This document shows positions 1 through 9,868 of a stretch of DNA of 64,000 nt, piece after piece (position 1 is the stretch's first letter; each line of letters opens with the position of its first letter). The translations under genes were made by a program, and so were the position numbers. The stretch is from Microcyclospora pomicola (Eukaryota > Ascomycota > Dothideomycetes > Capnodiales), in assembly GCA_002786065.1 (NCBI GenBank), contig NHNY01000003.1, positions 1,178,001-1,242,000 of the forward strand. The letters run 5' to 3'. The notes beneath the pieces were generated by a model that was given only the letters and a program-made list of their open reading frames with translations, made no database searches and was not told the DNA's origin.

Positions 1-124
1 GAACAATGGTTGGGATGAGGATGTGGACGAGGAAGACGAAGAGCTCTGCGATTTGTGTGGAGAGCGAATGCCTGGTTTTGCTATGTTGGCGCACCGAAGG
101 TTCCACGAGCCTGATGTCGCATGA
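1..124 (+). CDS. C-terminal end of a zinc-finger protein (partial)
   Basis: The open frame enters from the left edge (first full codon at base 2) and ends at TGA 122-124. It encodes an acidic stretch followed by a C-x2-C-x11-H-x3-H finger near the C terminus (CDLC ... AHRRFH). This spacing fits a C2H2 or UBZ-type ubiquitin-binding finger, as at the tail of DNA-repair proteins such as translesion polymerases, but 40 residues cannot decide this. The rest of the gene lies outside the window. Coding is well supported by the finger and the acidic run; the identity is unknown. Confidence 0.55.
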   Translation, partial: NNGWDEDVDEEDEELCDLCGERMPGFAMLAHRRFHEPDVA

Positions 125-2163
125 ATACTCTATCCACGGCGAGCTTCACACAGCTGTATGGGCCACTCGATGATGGGAGCGAGGACGAACACAATAGCAG
201 ATCCGCTTGCTCCGCAAAATGTGCACCCACAGGCCTGGTAGAGTGTCTTTGCAGACCTCGAATCGGCTACACCTACTCGTGCTGGGTTATTACACCAAAC
301 GTGTGCAGCGGACCCACAAGAGATGAAGCAGATAATGCGTCGTGTTTCATTGCTGCTGTGTACATGTATGTGGTGAAGTGGCGGGTCACAAGGTGGCCCC
401 TCCGTAGCTCCCAACGACTAGCAACACTTCTCGACGAACCAACTGACAACGATGGACCACAACGACACTTGTTGTTTCTACGTTGCGCCAACATTGTATC
501 AACCAGAAGACGTCGCCGTAACATATCTGTTTTCTAACGCTGTTGCAGGTCCCGGGCGAGCCATGTATGTTGGTGGCAACGGCAGTCCAATCCGCAGATG
601 CTGAGCGCTTACTGACACTGCGGAGTCGTCCTGATTTTACCGCTGTCGTGTTTCATCGTTCGTGCTGATCAGAGCATCTTCGAACCACGACAACGTCTCA
701 CTCGTACTCAGCCAGTGCATACCTCGACGACCACACAAAGGATTGCTGGCGACAACAATAATGTTGTCGAGTTCGTAGCAAGATGTTCAGGCTCGGCTCA
801 TTTGCCCTGCCTCCAAAATTTCGCTTTTACCTCGGACCCGGCATTCTCCATTTGCGAGCACTTACGCACACTAACATGCCAGATCGAACCGGCTCCCACG
901 CCACCTGCGTGGCAAACGGCCTGTCGAATTACATACGAGGCGTCGTCAAGTGGGACGCCGCATTTATTGCGTCTTATTATGGTCCACGCCGCGTACGTGT
1001 CTGTCTGTGTGTTGTAACGACCTTCGCTAGGGCCCGAGAGAGAGGAGGAAGAGGATACGTTGCGCAATCGCCCAACACCCAGGACCCAAGCCACCCAACA
1101 GGAACAGACTATCACGACCGTACCAGTCTCTGAATTGGCTCTATTATCGCCGGCAGCTCCACAACACTATAGCTGCCAGTGATTTAGGCTAAGAGGGGTC
1201 AGCGACCTGCGATGTCTGGTGATCTGCTTCATTCCGACTACCATCGCTCGATCCTGCAGCCAGATGCAAGGAGGGACGGCATAGGCCTGCCCTGGTCGCT
1301 CGCTCGACTGGCCCGGAAGTGCTCGCATTCCAGCAGAGCAGAAAAGCAGAAGCTTGCTGGGGTCTGCATCCGCAAGCCAGCGCAGGCCCTGGATTGGTAT
1401 GGGATGTGCAGCGGCCATGGCTAAAGCTTCCCGAATGACACGCTCTTAAAATAGAGCCGCCGTTGCGATTGGCCTCTGCTCGAAGCGCCTATTCGCCCTC
1501 GCGGCTCGACGCACCCTGGCCACCAACAACGGTCGTACCTCTTATGTCTGCAAATAATGGCAGCGCTATTTCTGCTACACACTCTCCCACTACGGCCAGT
1601 CCAGACACCACCTGACCGGGCGCTTGCGTCTGCACCCTCTCGTCACCCTAAAAGCGACTGATGTCTCCGCCGCGTGTCCCCTTCGTTCCCTCCCTTGGCA
1701 ATCTCACGCCTTCAATAATACCACCATCTCGTACCCAGCGGACAGCGAGCTGGTCTCAACGTTTCGTTGCAGGTTGCATCCCGATCGCCTTCACGTCGTT
1801 CCTTTGCCAGGCCCAGACTAGATTGTCCGGTACCTGCTGATCCACCAAAGCTACTGCGCTTGCTTACTTCCCCCTTCGATTGCGCGGTCGATCGATCTTA
1901 TACAGTCTACACAAGCACTCGCCAAACTCGTACCGCTTGTCATTACACTTGCAATCGTCTAGTCTGATCGCATGACTGGAAGCAATCTATTGGGAGCCGA
2001 AATATCAGTACAATTACACGACGCTCCACCAAATCTGAGACCCCACCATCCATCAATCTAGCGAAAGCTTACCCGCTGGTCGTGGATGATCATGCTTGCC
2101 TTTATGCCACCATCAACCTCACTCACCGAATTGCACACCTCGCCTCTGCAGTCCTCCACCACC
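125..2163. other. Long intergenic / leader region
   Basis: About 2 kb without a convincing gene. The open frames here are short, overlap on both strands and carry no recognisable domain. The part from about 1600 to 2160 is rich in C and T on the + strand, as is common for fungal promoters and 5' leaders, so much of it probably serves the + strand gene starting near 2164. No tRNA or repeat was seen. Confidence 0.5.
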
Positions 2164-3081
2164 ATGTCGCTGGCCATTCTCCCCTCGTCGCCCATGACTT
2201 ATTGTCAAGCGCCGTCGATGATGCTTGTTACGCAAGTATCCAATCCGGTGAAAAGGCCGAAATTGTCACTCAATACGCTGAATGCGGCACCGACGTTTGG
2301 CAAGAAGTCGACCAGTTTGAGACTAGAGACGTTATCGGCGACTTCGCCGACTGCTGTCAACACCTTCAGCAACGGCTACGAGGCTGAAAAGTCATGGAAG
2401 ACCCCAACCACCAAACCAAAACGGCCATCTCTTGCAATTGCCGTCGACGTGGCGCCCGCTGCAACACAGTCGTGTACCCCAGTGTCTTCAAATGCCTCGG
2501 ACACAGTTGATCAATCGGAATCGACAAGCTCATCCGCAGTCTCAGTGTCATCAACCGAAGCAACGTCAACAGAACCACCTTATAAAGTCGCATATAATGT
2601 CGACTCAATCCTTAAAAACGGACCTTACCCACGGACCCGATGCAGACAACGGACAGCATTCGCGCCACCGCGCGCCATGTTCCCCACCAAGAAGCTCGTC
2701 ACCTTCAAGGCTGCCTTGACCGAGGAGATCCACACCTCCAAGTATGTCTGGAGGAACTCAGATATCGTGGAGCCGTCTGCACGACTTACCACCCTTGGGC
2801 TATCGTCCCGAGAGGAGGGCGAAGCCATGAAGAACGGCGGTATCTCTGCATCAGCACGGCAGCAATCCGCCCCCGGATCATCGTCACCACAGGTCGGTGA
2901 CAAGCGAGAGTCGTCCGACGAAGAAGACAGTGATGTCTGTCCCCAGACCCCTGTAGCAGGCCGGCAAAAGCGAAGTCGCCAATGGCGGTGGACGCTAGGT
3001 CCGGTCTGTCCTTCAAGTAACACCGCTGTCGATGCGGCTGCAGAGTCGGACGAAGATGACGAACGAATGCATGATCGATGA
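2164..3081 (+). CDS. Ser-rich protein with SILK and RVxF-like PP1-docking motifs
   Basis: Single-exon gene, 305 aa from ATG 2164. I chose this start because its context (ACCACCATGT) is far better than that of the in-frame ATG at 2086, which would add 26 residues. The family was not recognised. A conserved-looking N-terminal block (VKRPKLSLNT, then FGKKSTSLRLETLSA) is followed by a Ser/Thr-rich linker. Then comes SILK (bases 2605-2616), and 25 residues later KLVTF (2692-2706). This order and spacing match the SILK plus RVxF docking motifs of protein phosphatase 1 regulators such as inhibitor-2. The C-terminal third is acidic and Ser-rich (SSDEEDSD, ESDEDDE), with a basic RQKRSR patch. No membrane segment or signal peptide. 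A nuclear or cytosolic PP1 partner is an inference; coding status is fairly sure. Confidence 0.7.
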   Translation: MSLAILPSSPMTYCQAPSMMLVTQVSNPVKRPKLSLNTLNAAPTFGKKSTSLRLETLSATSPTAVNTFSNGYEAEKSWKTPTTKPKRPSLAIAVDVAPAATQSCTPVSSNASDTVDQSESTSSSAVSVSSTEATSTEPPYKVAYNVDSILKNGPYPRTRCRQRTAFAPPRAMFPTKKLVTFKAALTEEIHTSKYVWRNSDIVEPSARLTTLGLSSREEGEAMKNGGISASARQQSAPGSSSPQVGDKRESSDEEDSDVCPQTPVAGRQKRSRQWRWTLGPVCPSSNTAVDAAAESDEDDERMHDR

Positions 3082-3668
3082 GACCATGCGCTGAAATGTG
3101 AAACGTTGAATGACAGGGAAATCCGGAAAAGTTGCGTCTAGGGAGATGGAGTATATTAGGCAGGCCGGCGTTATCATCATGGCGGTGTCATAGCCATTGG
3201 AGTTCTTTGCGGGCTTTGGTTGCACGATACCCCCCACACCTGCATTCTCTCTTCCAGCAGGTAGTCTACTTCTAGCATGCAGTGTACATATTGCACTACA
3301 TCGCAAATCAAACCTCCGTGTGTGATATTTTAATCGCCTTACATCCAGTCTATATTCTGGCCTCTCCAATGCCTCGTGAGCTTCACACGTGTCATCCAGA
3401 TACATTGGACATGAATGCACTGCACTACTACTGCACTGCATCTGCATCCTCGCCCCAGCCGCTATCTCATCGTCGTCATCGTGCTTGATGGCGCGCCCCT
3501 CCAGCACGTTCTTCGACGCATATCAGCCGCATGGCGGTTCTTAGACTACACGCTCACGAACTACATGTCGACAAAGTTCAGGTACACGTCGCTGCCGGAT
3601 TATCACGCCACGTCGACCCAGATTGTTATTATCGTTCAGGAAGACCGCGTCCCGGATTCTGAAGCAGG
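3082..3668. other. Intergenic
   Basis: Downstream region of the preceding gene and leader of the next + strand gene. The short frames seen lack domains. No repeat or RNA gene seen. Confidence 0.4.
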
Positions 3669-4915
3669 ATGGGCATCACCGACGCCGTCACGCATATCAT
3701 CGAACGGGTGAACATCCTCCTGCCCGGCGGTCGTTGGCACCTCTTCGAGATCTGTGATTTGCCATGGTAGGTACTGTATAAATCGCCATTTCTCCTAATC
3801 TCCTCTACGTTCAATTCTACCCATCACAAAAACAAGCCCTCCTCCATTCGATTGTCCATCATGCTAACGATTATAACACAGGGTGCCCCTCGCCATCAAG
3901 CATAGCTGTCAAGACACGCTCGCGGCGCAATGGGAGAAACGCCTCCCGCTGCTGCAACGGCAGAGTCCGGCCACGTTGGCTGCTGATACCGTCGTTCGGG
4001 TCTTCGAACGCATCAAGGACGTCGATGAGGGCCAGTGGCAGGTCATCGATTTCTGCTCCGGCGCAGGAGGTAGGTCGATGATACCCTTCTTCCTGCAGGA
4101 CTTTTGCCACTCGGCAGTGCTGTTCCTGGCATCGGATTGTTACTGAAGACTTACTCCGTTCTTGTTCTACGTCAAAAGGCCCCGTCCCCATCATCGAAGC
4201 CCTCGTCAACCGCACCCGGAGCCTCGCCAACAAACCGCCCATTCCCTTCCGCCTCTCCGACCTCTATCCCAACCTCGACGCCTGGATCGCCCACGCCTCG
4301 CGCTCCGCGAATCTGACCTTCGTCCCCCAGTCCGTAGACGCCAGCAATCCACCCGCAGCGGCCTTATCCAGCAGCTCCATCGACGACTCTCTTGCGCAAA
4401 CAAACGGCCGGACCTCATCCCACCGTCCCCGCAAGGTCTTCCGCCTGTTCTGCCTCTCCTTCCACCACTTCGACGACGCCGCCGCCGCGCGCGTCCTGCA
4501 CAGCACGCTGACGACCAGCGACGCCTTCGCCATCCTCGAGCTGCAGGACCGCTGGGTCGCCAGCCTGCTGCTCATGTGCGTCGAGTTCGCGCTAGTCTAC
4601 CTCATCTCCGCGGTGTGGTTTACGCACGATCCCGTCCATCTGTTACTAACCTTTGCGCTGCCCGTGTTGCCCTTGGTGCACTGGTTCGATGGGACGGTGA
4701 GTTGTCTGCGCACGCGCACGTTCGCCGAGACGCTGCGGCTCGTGGATGGAGTGCAGGGGCAGCGTGGTGGAACGAAGGGGGATGCATCGCTGGGAATCGT
4801 GACTAAGGGAGACAGGCAGGTCGCGAGTCGAGGCGAGTGGGTGTTTGAGTCGGAGCGCCGCTTGCATACCTGGCCGTGCATGTATCTGAATGTCATATCT
4901 GGGAGGAAGATGTAA
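3669..4915 (+). CDS. Methyltransferase-like protein with C-terminal membrane segments
   Basis: Three exons: 3669-3766, 3882-4069, 4179-4915, giving 340 aa in one frame. Intron 1 has GTAGGT, a GCTAACG branch site and ACAG; intron 2 has GTAGGT and AAAAG. Exon 2 ends in the glycine-rich loop VIDFCSGAGG, which continues as P in exon 3. This is the SAM-binding motif I of class I methyltransferases. Further conserved-looking blocks are FRLSDLYPNLDAW, FVPQSVDA and RLFCLSFHHFDD, followed by FAILELQDR. After about residue 230 two hydrophobic segments (MCVEFALVYLISAVWF and HLLLTFALPVLPLVHWF) follow. The order fits a fungal family of uncharacterised methyltransferase-like membrane proteins. Substrate unknown; the exon model is well supported by frame and splice sites. 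Confidence 0.8.
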
Positions 4916-5540
4916 GATGTTCCACTTGGCGCAACGAGACCTCGCGATATAGATGAATTGACGCGAGTATATATAGACATTGAACAGACTGGCGTTTGAA
5001 CATACGATGTTGTTCTAATCGTCACCACCACCAGACTTCAACCTGCACGCTCGTCAGACACATAATCGTCCATTCAGCCCTACAGTTCCAATCCACCTTG
5101 TGCAAGCTCAGAAAGAATACGTAAAGAAGGTAGGCAAAGATGGTCACACGTCCAAAACGGAAATATCCATGCCAGATCCCAATCACATCACATCACATCA
5201 CACATCGTGAGCAATCCAGGGGAACGAAGTGTGTGCATTCACCAAAGCCAGTAGAGTAGCCCTTCGTCCACGAGTTCAACGCGCTATGCTGACTGCGAAG
5301 AGTATTGATGCAGGCGGGAAGAAGCAAGCGCTGTGCGACCATACTCTCGTTCCCTTCACAACCGTGCAACCCCTGATAGAACTCCGTACTTACCTACTTA
5401 CCAACTCCACTTCAACCCGAGACCCCAACCCGCGACACCGTAGGAACAGACCAGACCCGATCCTGCCGCCCGCCAAGCAAGGCTGACACCCCATTGGACT
5501 CTTCTACTCTCGATCCATCGCATGCTCTACCGACCGAATC
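4916..5540. other. Intergenic
   Basis: Between two + strand genes. It contains a short CACATCACAT-like run near 5186-5203 and no domain-bearing frame. Otherwise nothing seen. Confidence 0.4.
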
Positions 5541-6116
5541 ATGAGCAACTTTCCTTCCACAACCCCACCTCCTGGGCCAACCCCATCTCCCGCCCCAGCA
5601 GACCCGGCCGCCAGGTCCATTGACCAAGTAACGCGCCCCGCCACACCACCACCAACCCCAACCCAGCACAACCCCTCCCCTTCCGACGGCCAACACCTGC
5701 TGCAAGCCGCCTACGACGAGCAAGTGCGCGCACACGGCGAGGGCAAAGCAGCGCGACGGCTGGCGAGCGGGGCGTGGCAGGGGGCGGCCGGGGGTGCAGG
5801 GATCGGCGGCGGCGTTGGAGTCGGGGTAGGGACGGTGGTGGGGACGGTGGTGGGCGGCGTGGTGGCGATTCCGACGGCGGTTGTGGGCGGGTTGGCGGGT
5901 GCAGCGGTTGGGGGGGTTCATGGGCCGTGGATTCGGATTGAGAGGTTGGGGCCAGGGGAGAGGATGGAGGAGGGGGATGGGGTGCGATATGAGGGTGTCG
6001 AGCAGAAGGGGGAGGTGGAGGCGCGGAAGAGACCAAGGAAACTGGAGGTAAGGTCTGATGGGAGAGGCAGGCCGTCGAAGCTGAAAAGGGGTTCGGAAGA
6101 AGGGAGAGCAGAGTGA
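5541..6116 (+). CDS. Glycine-zipper small membrane-associated protein
   Basis: Single exon, 191 aa. The N terminus is Pro-rich (TPPPGPTPSPAP). The centre (about residues 78-128) is a long Gly/Ala/Val run with G-x3-G spacing (GGAGIGGGVGVGVG, then VVGTVVGGVVAIP and VVGGLAGAAVGG), a glycine-zipper pattern able to form membrane-inserted helices. The C terminus is highly charged (Lys/Arg/Glu). High GC and Gly-rich composition leave long shadow frames on the opposite strand, but only this frame has a coherent order of segments. Function unknown. It converges with PRPP synthetase, whose end is about 230 bases away. Confidence 0.6.
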   Translation: MSNFPSTTPPPGPTPSPAPADPAARSIDQVTRPATPPPTPTQHNPSPSDGQHLLQAAYDEQVRAHGEGKAARRLASGAWQGAAGGAGIGGGVGVGVGTVVGTVVGGVVAIPTAVVGGLAGAAVGGVHGPWIRIERLGPGERMEEGDGVRYEGVEQKGEVEARKRPRKLEVRSDGRGRPSKLKRGSEEGRAE

Positions 6117-6344
6117 GACCTGATAGGGTATGAATTCTTCTGTCATTTGCGCGTAACAGTACTTCTGCTGAGATGTAGTGTCTGGCGCACATTTTTTCGT
6201 CTTCCCATCATTGGCATTGCCAATAGCCCATCCGTAGAAAGTGTCTGTGGAATGCGCCACTTATGCTGTACCCAGCGTATATTCGCCATTCAAAATCATA
6301 GATGTCGCCGCCGCTACCGATACCACCGCTTCCCTTGTTGCTCC

Positions 6345-7485
6345 TCAATCAACAGGGGCATGCTTGAACAAGAAACTTACGCTCTCTCCGTTGTGTGTTC
6401 GTCGACACGCCTCGGCCAGCGTCGGCGAGATATCAATCGTCTCGATGCGGCTGCACAACTTCTTCTTCTCCGCATGCGGGACGGTGTTGGTGACGACCAG
6501 CTTTCGCAGTTGGCTGCCGTTCAGCTTCTCAATGGCGTTGCCGGAGAGGATGCCGTGCGTCACAATCGCGATCGCTTCCCGTGCCCCGTGCTCCATGACC
6601 ACATCTGCCGCTTTGACGAGTGTGCCGCAGGTGTCCGCCATGTCGTCGACGATGATCGCAATGCGGTCCTTGACGTCGCCGACCAGCACCATGCGGGAGA
6701 CTTCGTTGGGTCGTGCGCGTTCCTTGTGAATCAATGCGAAGCCCAGATCAAGGCCATCAGCGATAGAGGTTGCTCTGCGTTTTGTCAGTACGCGCTCAAT
6801 CTGAGACTCACAATCTCCACATAACACACCTTTTGGCACCTCCAGCGTCAGGACTGACGATCACGCACTCCTTCACTGCCAAGTGCTCTCGAATCCACCT
6901 CAAAGTGCTCGGCTCTGCGTACAGATTGTCCACGGGCACGTTGAAGAACCCTTGGATCTGAGACGCGTGCAGGTCCATAGTGATCACATGGTTGCAGCCT
7001 GCGGTCTGCAGCATATTGGCCATCAGCTTCGCCGTAATAGGAGCCCTACTCTTATCCTTCTTGTCCTGGCGAGCGTAAGGGAAGTTGGGGAGGACGGCGG
7101 TGATGCGGCGGGCGGAGGCGGTGCGACACGCATTGATCAGGATCAGCAACTCCATGATATGGTCGTTGATGTTGCCTGGGTCGGTGGACTGCAGAATGAA
7201 GACTGTGCATCCTCCATCAGTATCGAGGTATGCTGGTCGAGGTGATCATAGATGTACCGTCTTCGTCGCGCACGCTTTCTCCAATAGAGATGCTCGATTC
7301 GTTGTTCGAGTACTGTAATACCATAATCTTGGCCAGCTCGATGCCTAATCTGTTACACGATCAGGTCAGTCTTGTTGCTGGCGGTGCTCTGCCTCTGCAT
7401 CACCGTGACTATACCTGTCGGCGACCAGTTTAGCCAACTCGCCATGACTGTTACCCGTTAACAACTTGATCGAGTTGGTCGCCAT
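6345..7485 (-). CDS. PRS: Ribose-phosphate pyrophosphokinase (PRPP synthetase)
   Basis: Makes PRPP from ribose 5-phosphate and ATP for purine, pyrimidine, His, Trp and NAD synthesis in the cytosol. Exons on the minus strand: 7485-7415, 7349-7258, 7202-6830, 6774-6345; 321 aa, the usual length. It starts [18 protein letters not shown]. The family signatures are present: [52 protein letters not shown], and the PRPP-binding loop [13 protein letters not shown]. The third exon could also start at 7211, adding three residues inside the conserved DEDVF block; 7202 restores the family sequence. Yeast has five PRS paralogues; this one resembles the catalytic Prs2/3/4 type without the large insertions of Prs1 and Prs5. 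Confidence 0.95.
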
Positions 7486-7944
7486 GTTGAGGCGACTCTG
7501 TCTCGATAAGAGAGGTGTGTGGAGAGTAGGAAGAAGAGGTAATGCTAGCAAAGATCATGCTGGGCGACGTGAAGCTCTTTTTGCTGGTCATCTTCAAAGT
7601 TTTGGTCTTCACATGTCCCACTACCTAACCGAGCTAAGACTGCCGAAGTCTCGTGACCAGTAGCATTTACTTCTATGACATTGGAACACAAGATACGACA
7701 TGACCACAGGTATGACTGGAGCAAAGGACATTGAATGTGCGGGAGCAATTTCTGGCTCATCTATAGACCAACAGCTACCCATAGGCCTGCCGTTGAAGTT
7801 GAGCACGGTGATATAACAACGCCGTTGCCGCCAATGCTCGACACGCCAGTCTCCTGATGCTGAGTATGGGCATCATAACCTCGCGCGTGCAGTGCCATGC
7901 GATCGTAGCAACCCTCATGCAGCATTTTTAACCCAACCAACCCT
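7486..7944. other. Intergenic between RPS6 and PRPP synthetase
   Basis: Both neighbours lie on the minus strand, so this holds the 3' end of RPS6 and the promoter of PRS. The short frames have no domain. Nothing else seen. Confidence 0.4.
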
Positions 7945-8819
7945 CTACTTGCGCATGCTGGATGCACGTCTCTTTCGGAGATCGGCTTGCTTTGACTTCT
8001 CCTCGGCGACACGCTTGTGCATGATTTGGGCGTACTCGCTCTGTATAGATCATCAGCAGGTGCGCGTCAACTTCAAGATTGTCACGACTTACAGCAGCGT
8101 CCTTGGATGCCTCAGCGTTGCGGCGCTTGAGTGCGATTCGGTGGCGCTTGTGCTGGAGACGTTGAGGAGTAACAAGACGCTGGATGCGAGGAGCCTTGGT
8201 GTATGGCTTGGCACCCTCCTTCTTGGACTGGACTTCACGACGGATGACGAATTTGCGAACCTAGAATCACATCTCATGTCAGCCAAAGTGGTCTCAGACT
8301 CAGCACAAGCCCGACATGCGGGACGAGGCTGGCGAAGAGGAGTAGAGCGTAGAGAGCACTCACATCGTCTTCCTTGCTGAGACCGAAGAAGCGGCGGATC
8401 TTGCTCGCGCGCTTGGGACCCAGACGCTTGGGGTGGGTGGTATCCGTCACACCAGGAATGTCCGCATCACCCTGCTTCACGATGGAGAGGGCGAGCACGG
8501 ACAAGTCCATGGCAACAATGCATCCACGCACACTCTTTCTCTTGCGCTCGCCGGTGCGGCGGGGTCGGTAGCAGGAGTGGCCGTCGGCGAGGAGGAGTCG
8601 GACACGAGTCGGGTGCATGACACCCTGCTTCATGGGGAACCCCTGCTTGTCGTTGCCACCGGTGATGCGGAAGATGTAGCCCTTGAACTCATCGCCAACG
8701 CTGTCGCCGGGGACTTCGTTGCCCATGCGCTTGTCCATGAAGACACGTAGCTTGCGCTCATCTTCGATCTCGATCAGCTTTTGGGTGCCGTGGGCAGGGT
8801 AGGAGATGTTGAGCTTCAT
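7945..8819 (-). CDS. RPS6: 40S ribosomal protein S6 (eS6)
   Basis: Minus-strand exons 8819-8364, 8260-8093, 8040-7945; 239 aa, normal for eS6. It begins [20 protein letters not shown] and carries the family blocks [54 protein letters not shown] and [13 protein letters not shown]. The C terminus is KRRASSMRK, which keeps the basic RRASS phosphorylation site targeted by TOR-dependent AGC kinases in yeast and animals. It is a small-subunit protein near the mRNA path. Both introns have consensus ends (GTGAGT...CTAG, GTAAGT...ACAG) and fall between full codons. Confidence 0.97.
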
Positions 8820-9868
8820 CTTGACGGCGACGTGTCGAGATGTTGCTGTGGGTTAGTTGTCGATGTCTGCAACACAGAGGTTGTATGTTGTGTGTGTGGG
8901 CGATGCGGATTTTCGAATGTGCTAAGCGAGGCGCTAGCGTGATGAAGTCTTGGCACTACGACGGAATCGGCTTTGTCTCCAACCACATCAGCTCGATCGT
9001 TCAGGAGTCGACTGCTCGATGTCAAACAGGTTGTCCACCAATGTATTCAGCTATACTTCAGACAATTTATTTCATGGTGTGCAGTCATTCGATTCCACGT
9101 AAAATCCACACAAATCTGTAATTTCAAATCACATCGTCAGATGTTGTTACATGGTCTGCCTTATTGATGTTGACAAGTGCTAAAAAGCTTGAGACCTTGG
9201 GTGCACGATTTGCGTACTTTCAGCATGATTCGAGCCATGTATAATATCATCGACTCATTGACCTCAATCCCAGCTAAAGGGCAATTCCAGCTGAATAAAT
9301 AAGAAGGAAGCACTGCGTGAAGAACGGTCGTCTTGCATTGATCAACCACAAATTACTCGAGGCTGCACGGTAGGTCCAGTATGCGATCGATAGAAGTTGC
9401 ACGAAACAGGCGAGGAATGCAAAAGCTGTGCTTGTTATGGTTAACAATATCCGGTCAACGTACAGTAGTACACGTCAAATATTGAGATCAGTCACTAGAA
9501 TAGAATCGGCGTCACAACGATCGAAGGAAAGAGAGAAGTATCAGAGCAAGATGCCGATTACATTATGGTTGCTACAGTATTGGTAGTCGCTACAGCACCA
9601 CCAAACCGCCGCACCTCATGTGAAATGAACGCCTTGTTTGATCGCTAAACAGCAATGCAGGAATCCATCCTTATTCATGTTTCGTGGGGTATAGTCATCT
9701 GCCGGTCGTGATGCAAGAGCAGAAAGTCATTTGATCGGAACGCCAGGTGGTGTTCCTCCCATGCCCATGCCCGTTTTGTCCGCCATTACGCCTGCCGCTG
9801 GAAAAGTTTGTTATCAAAACGCCGTTAAAGTCCGCGCAAGAGTGAAGTGGCGTCTAAGCAGATGATGC
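8820..9868. other. Intergenic
   Basis: RPS6 promoter side plus the 3' flank of the GPI-protein gene. No coherent frame. Around 9567-9597 a short imperfect duplication (ggttgctacag / ggtagtcgctacag) is visible. No RNA gene seen. Confidence 0.4.

Noticed and set aside
715-1133. Overlapping frames on both strands around 0.7-1.1 kb
   Set aside because: No recognisable domain and no consistent exon structure.
5412-6260. 282-codon minus-strand frame across the glycine-zipper gene
   Set aside because: Shadow of a GC-rich Gly/Pro coding strand; the opposite frame has the ordered segments.
6370-6384. GTAAGT donor-like site inside the last PRPP synthetase exon
   Set aside because: Reading straight through gives GESVSFLF and a short tail, the normal family ending, so no intron is needed.
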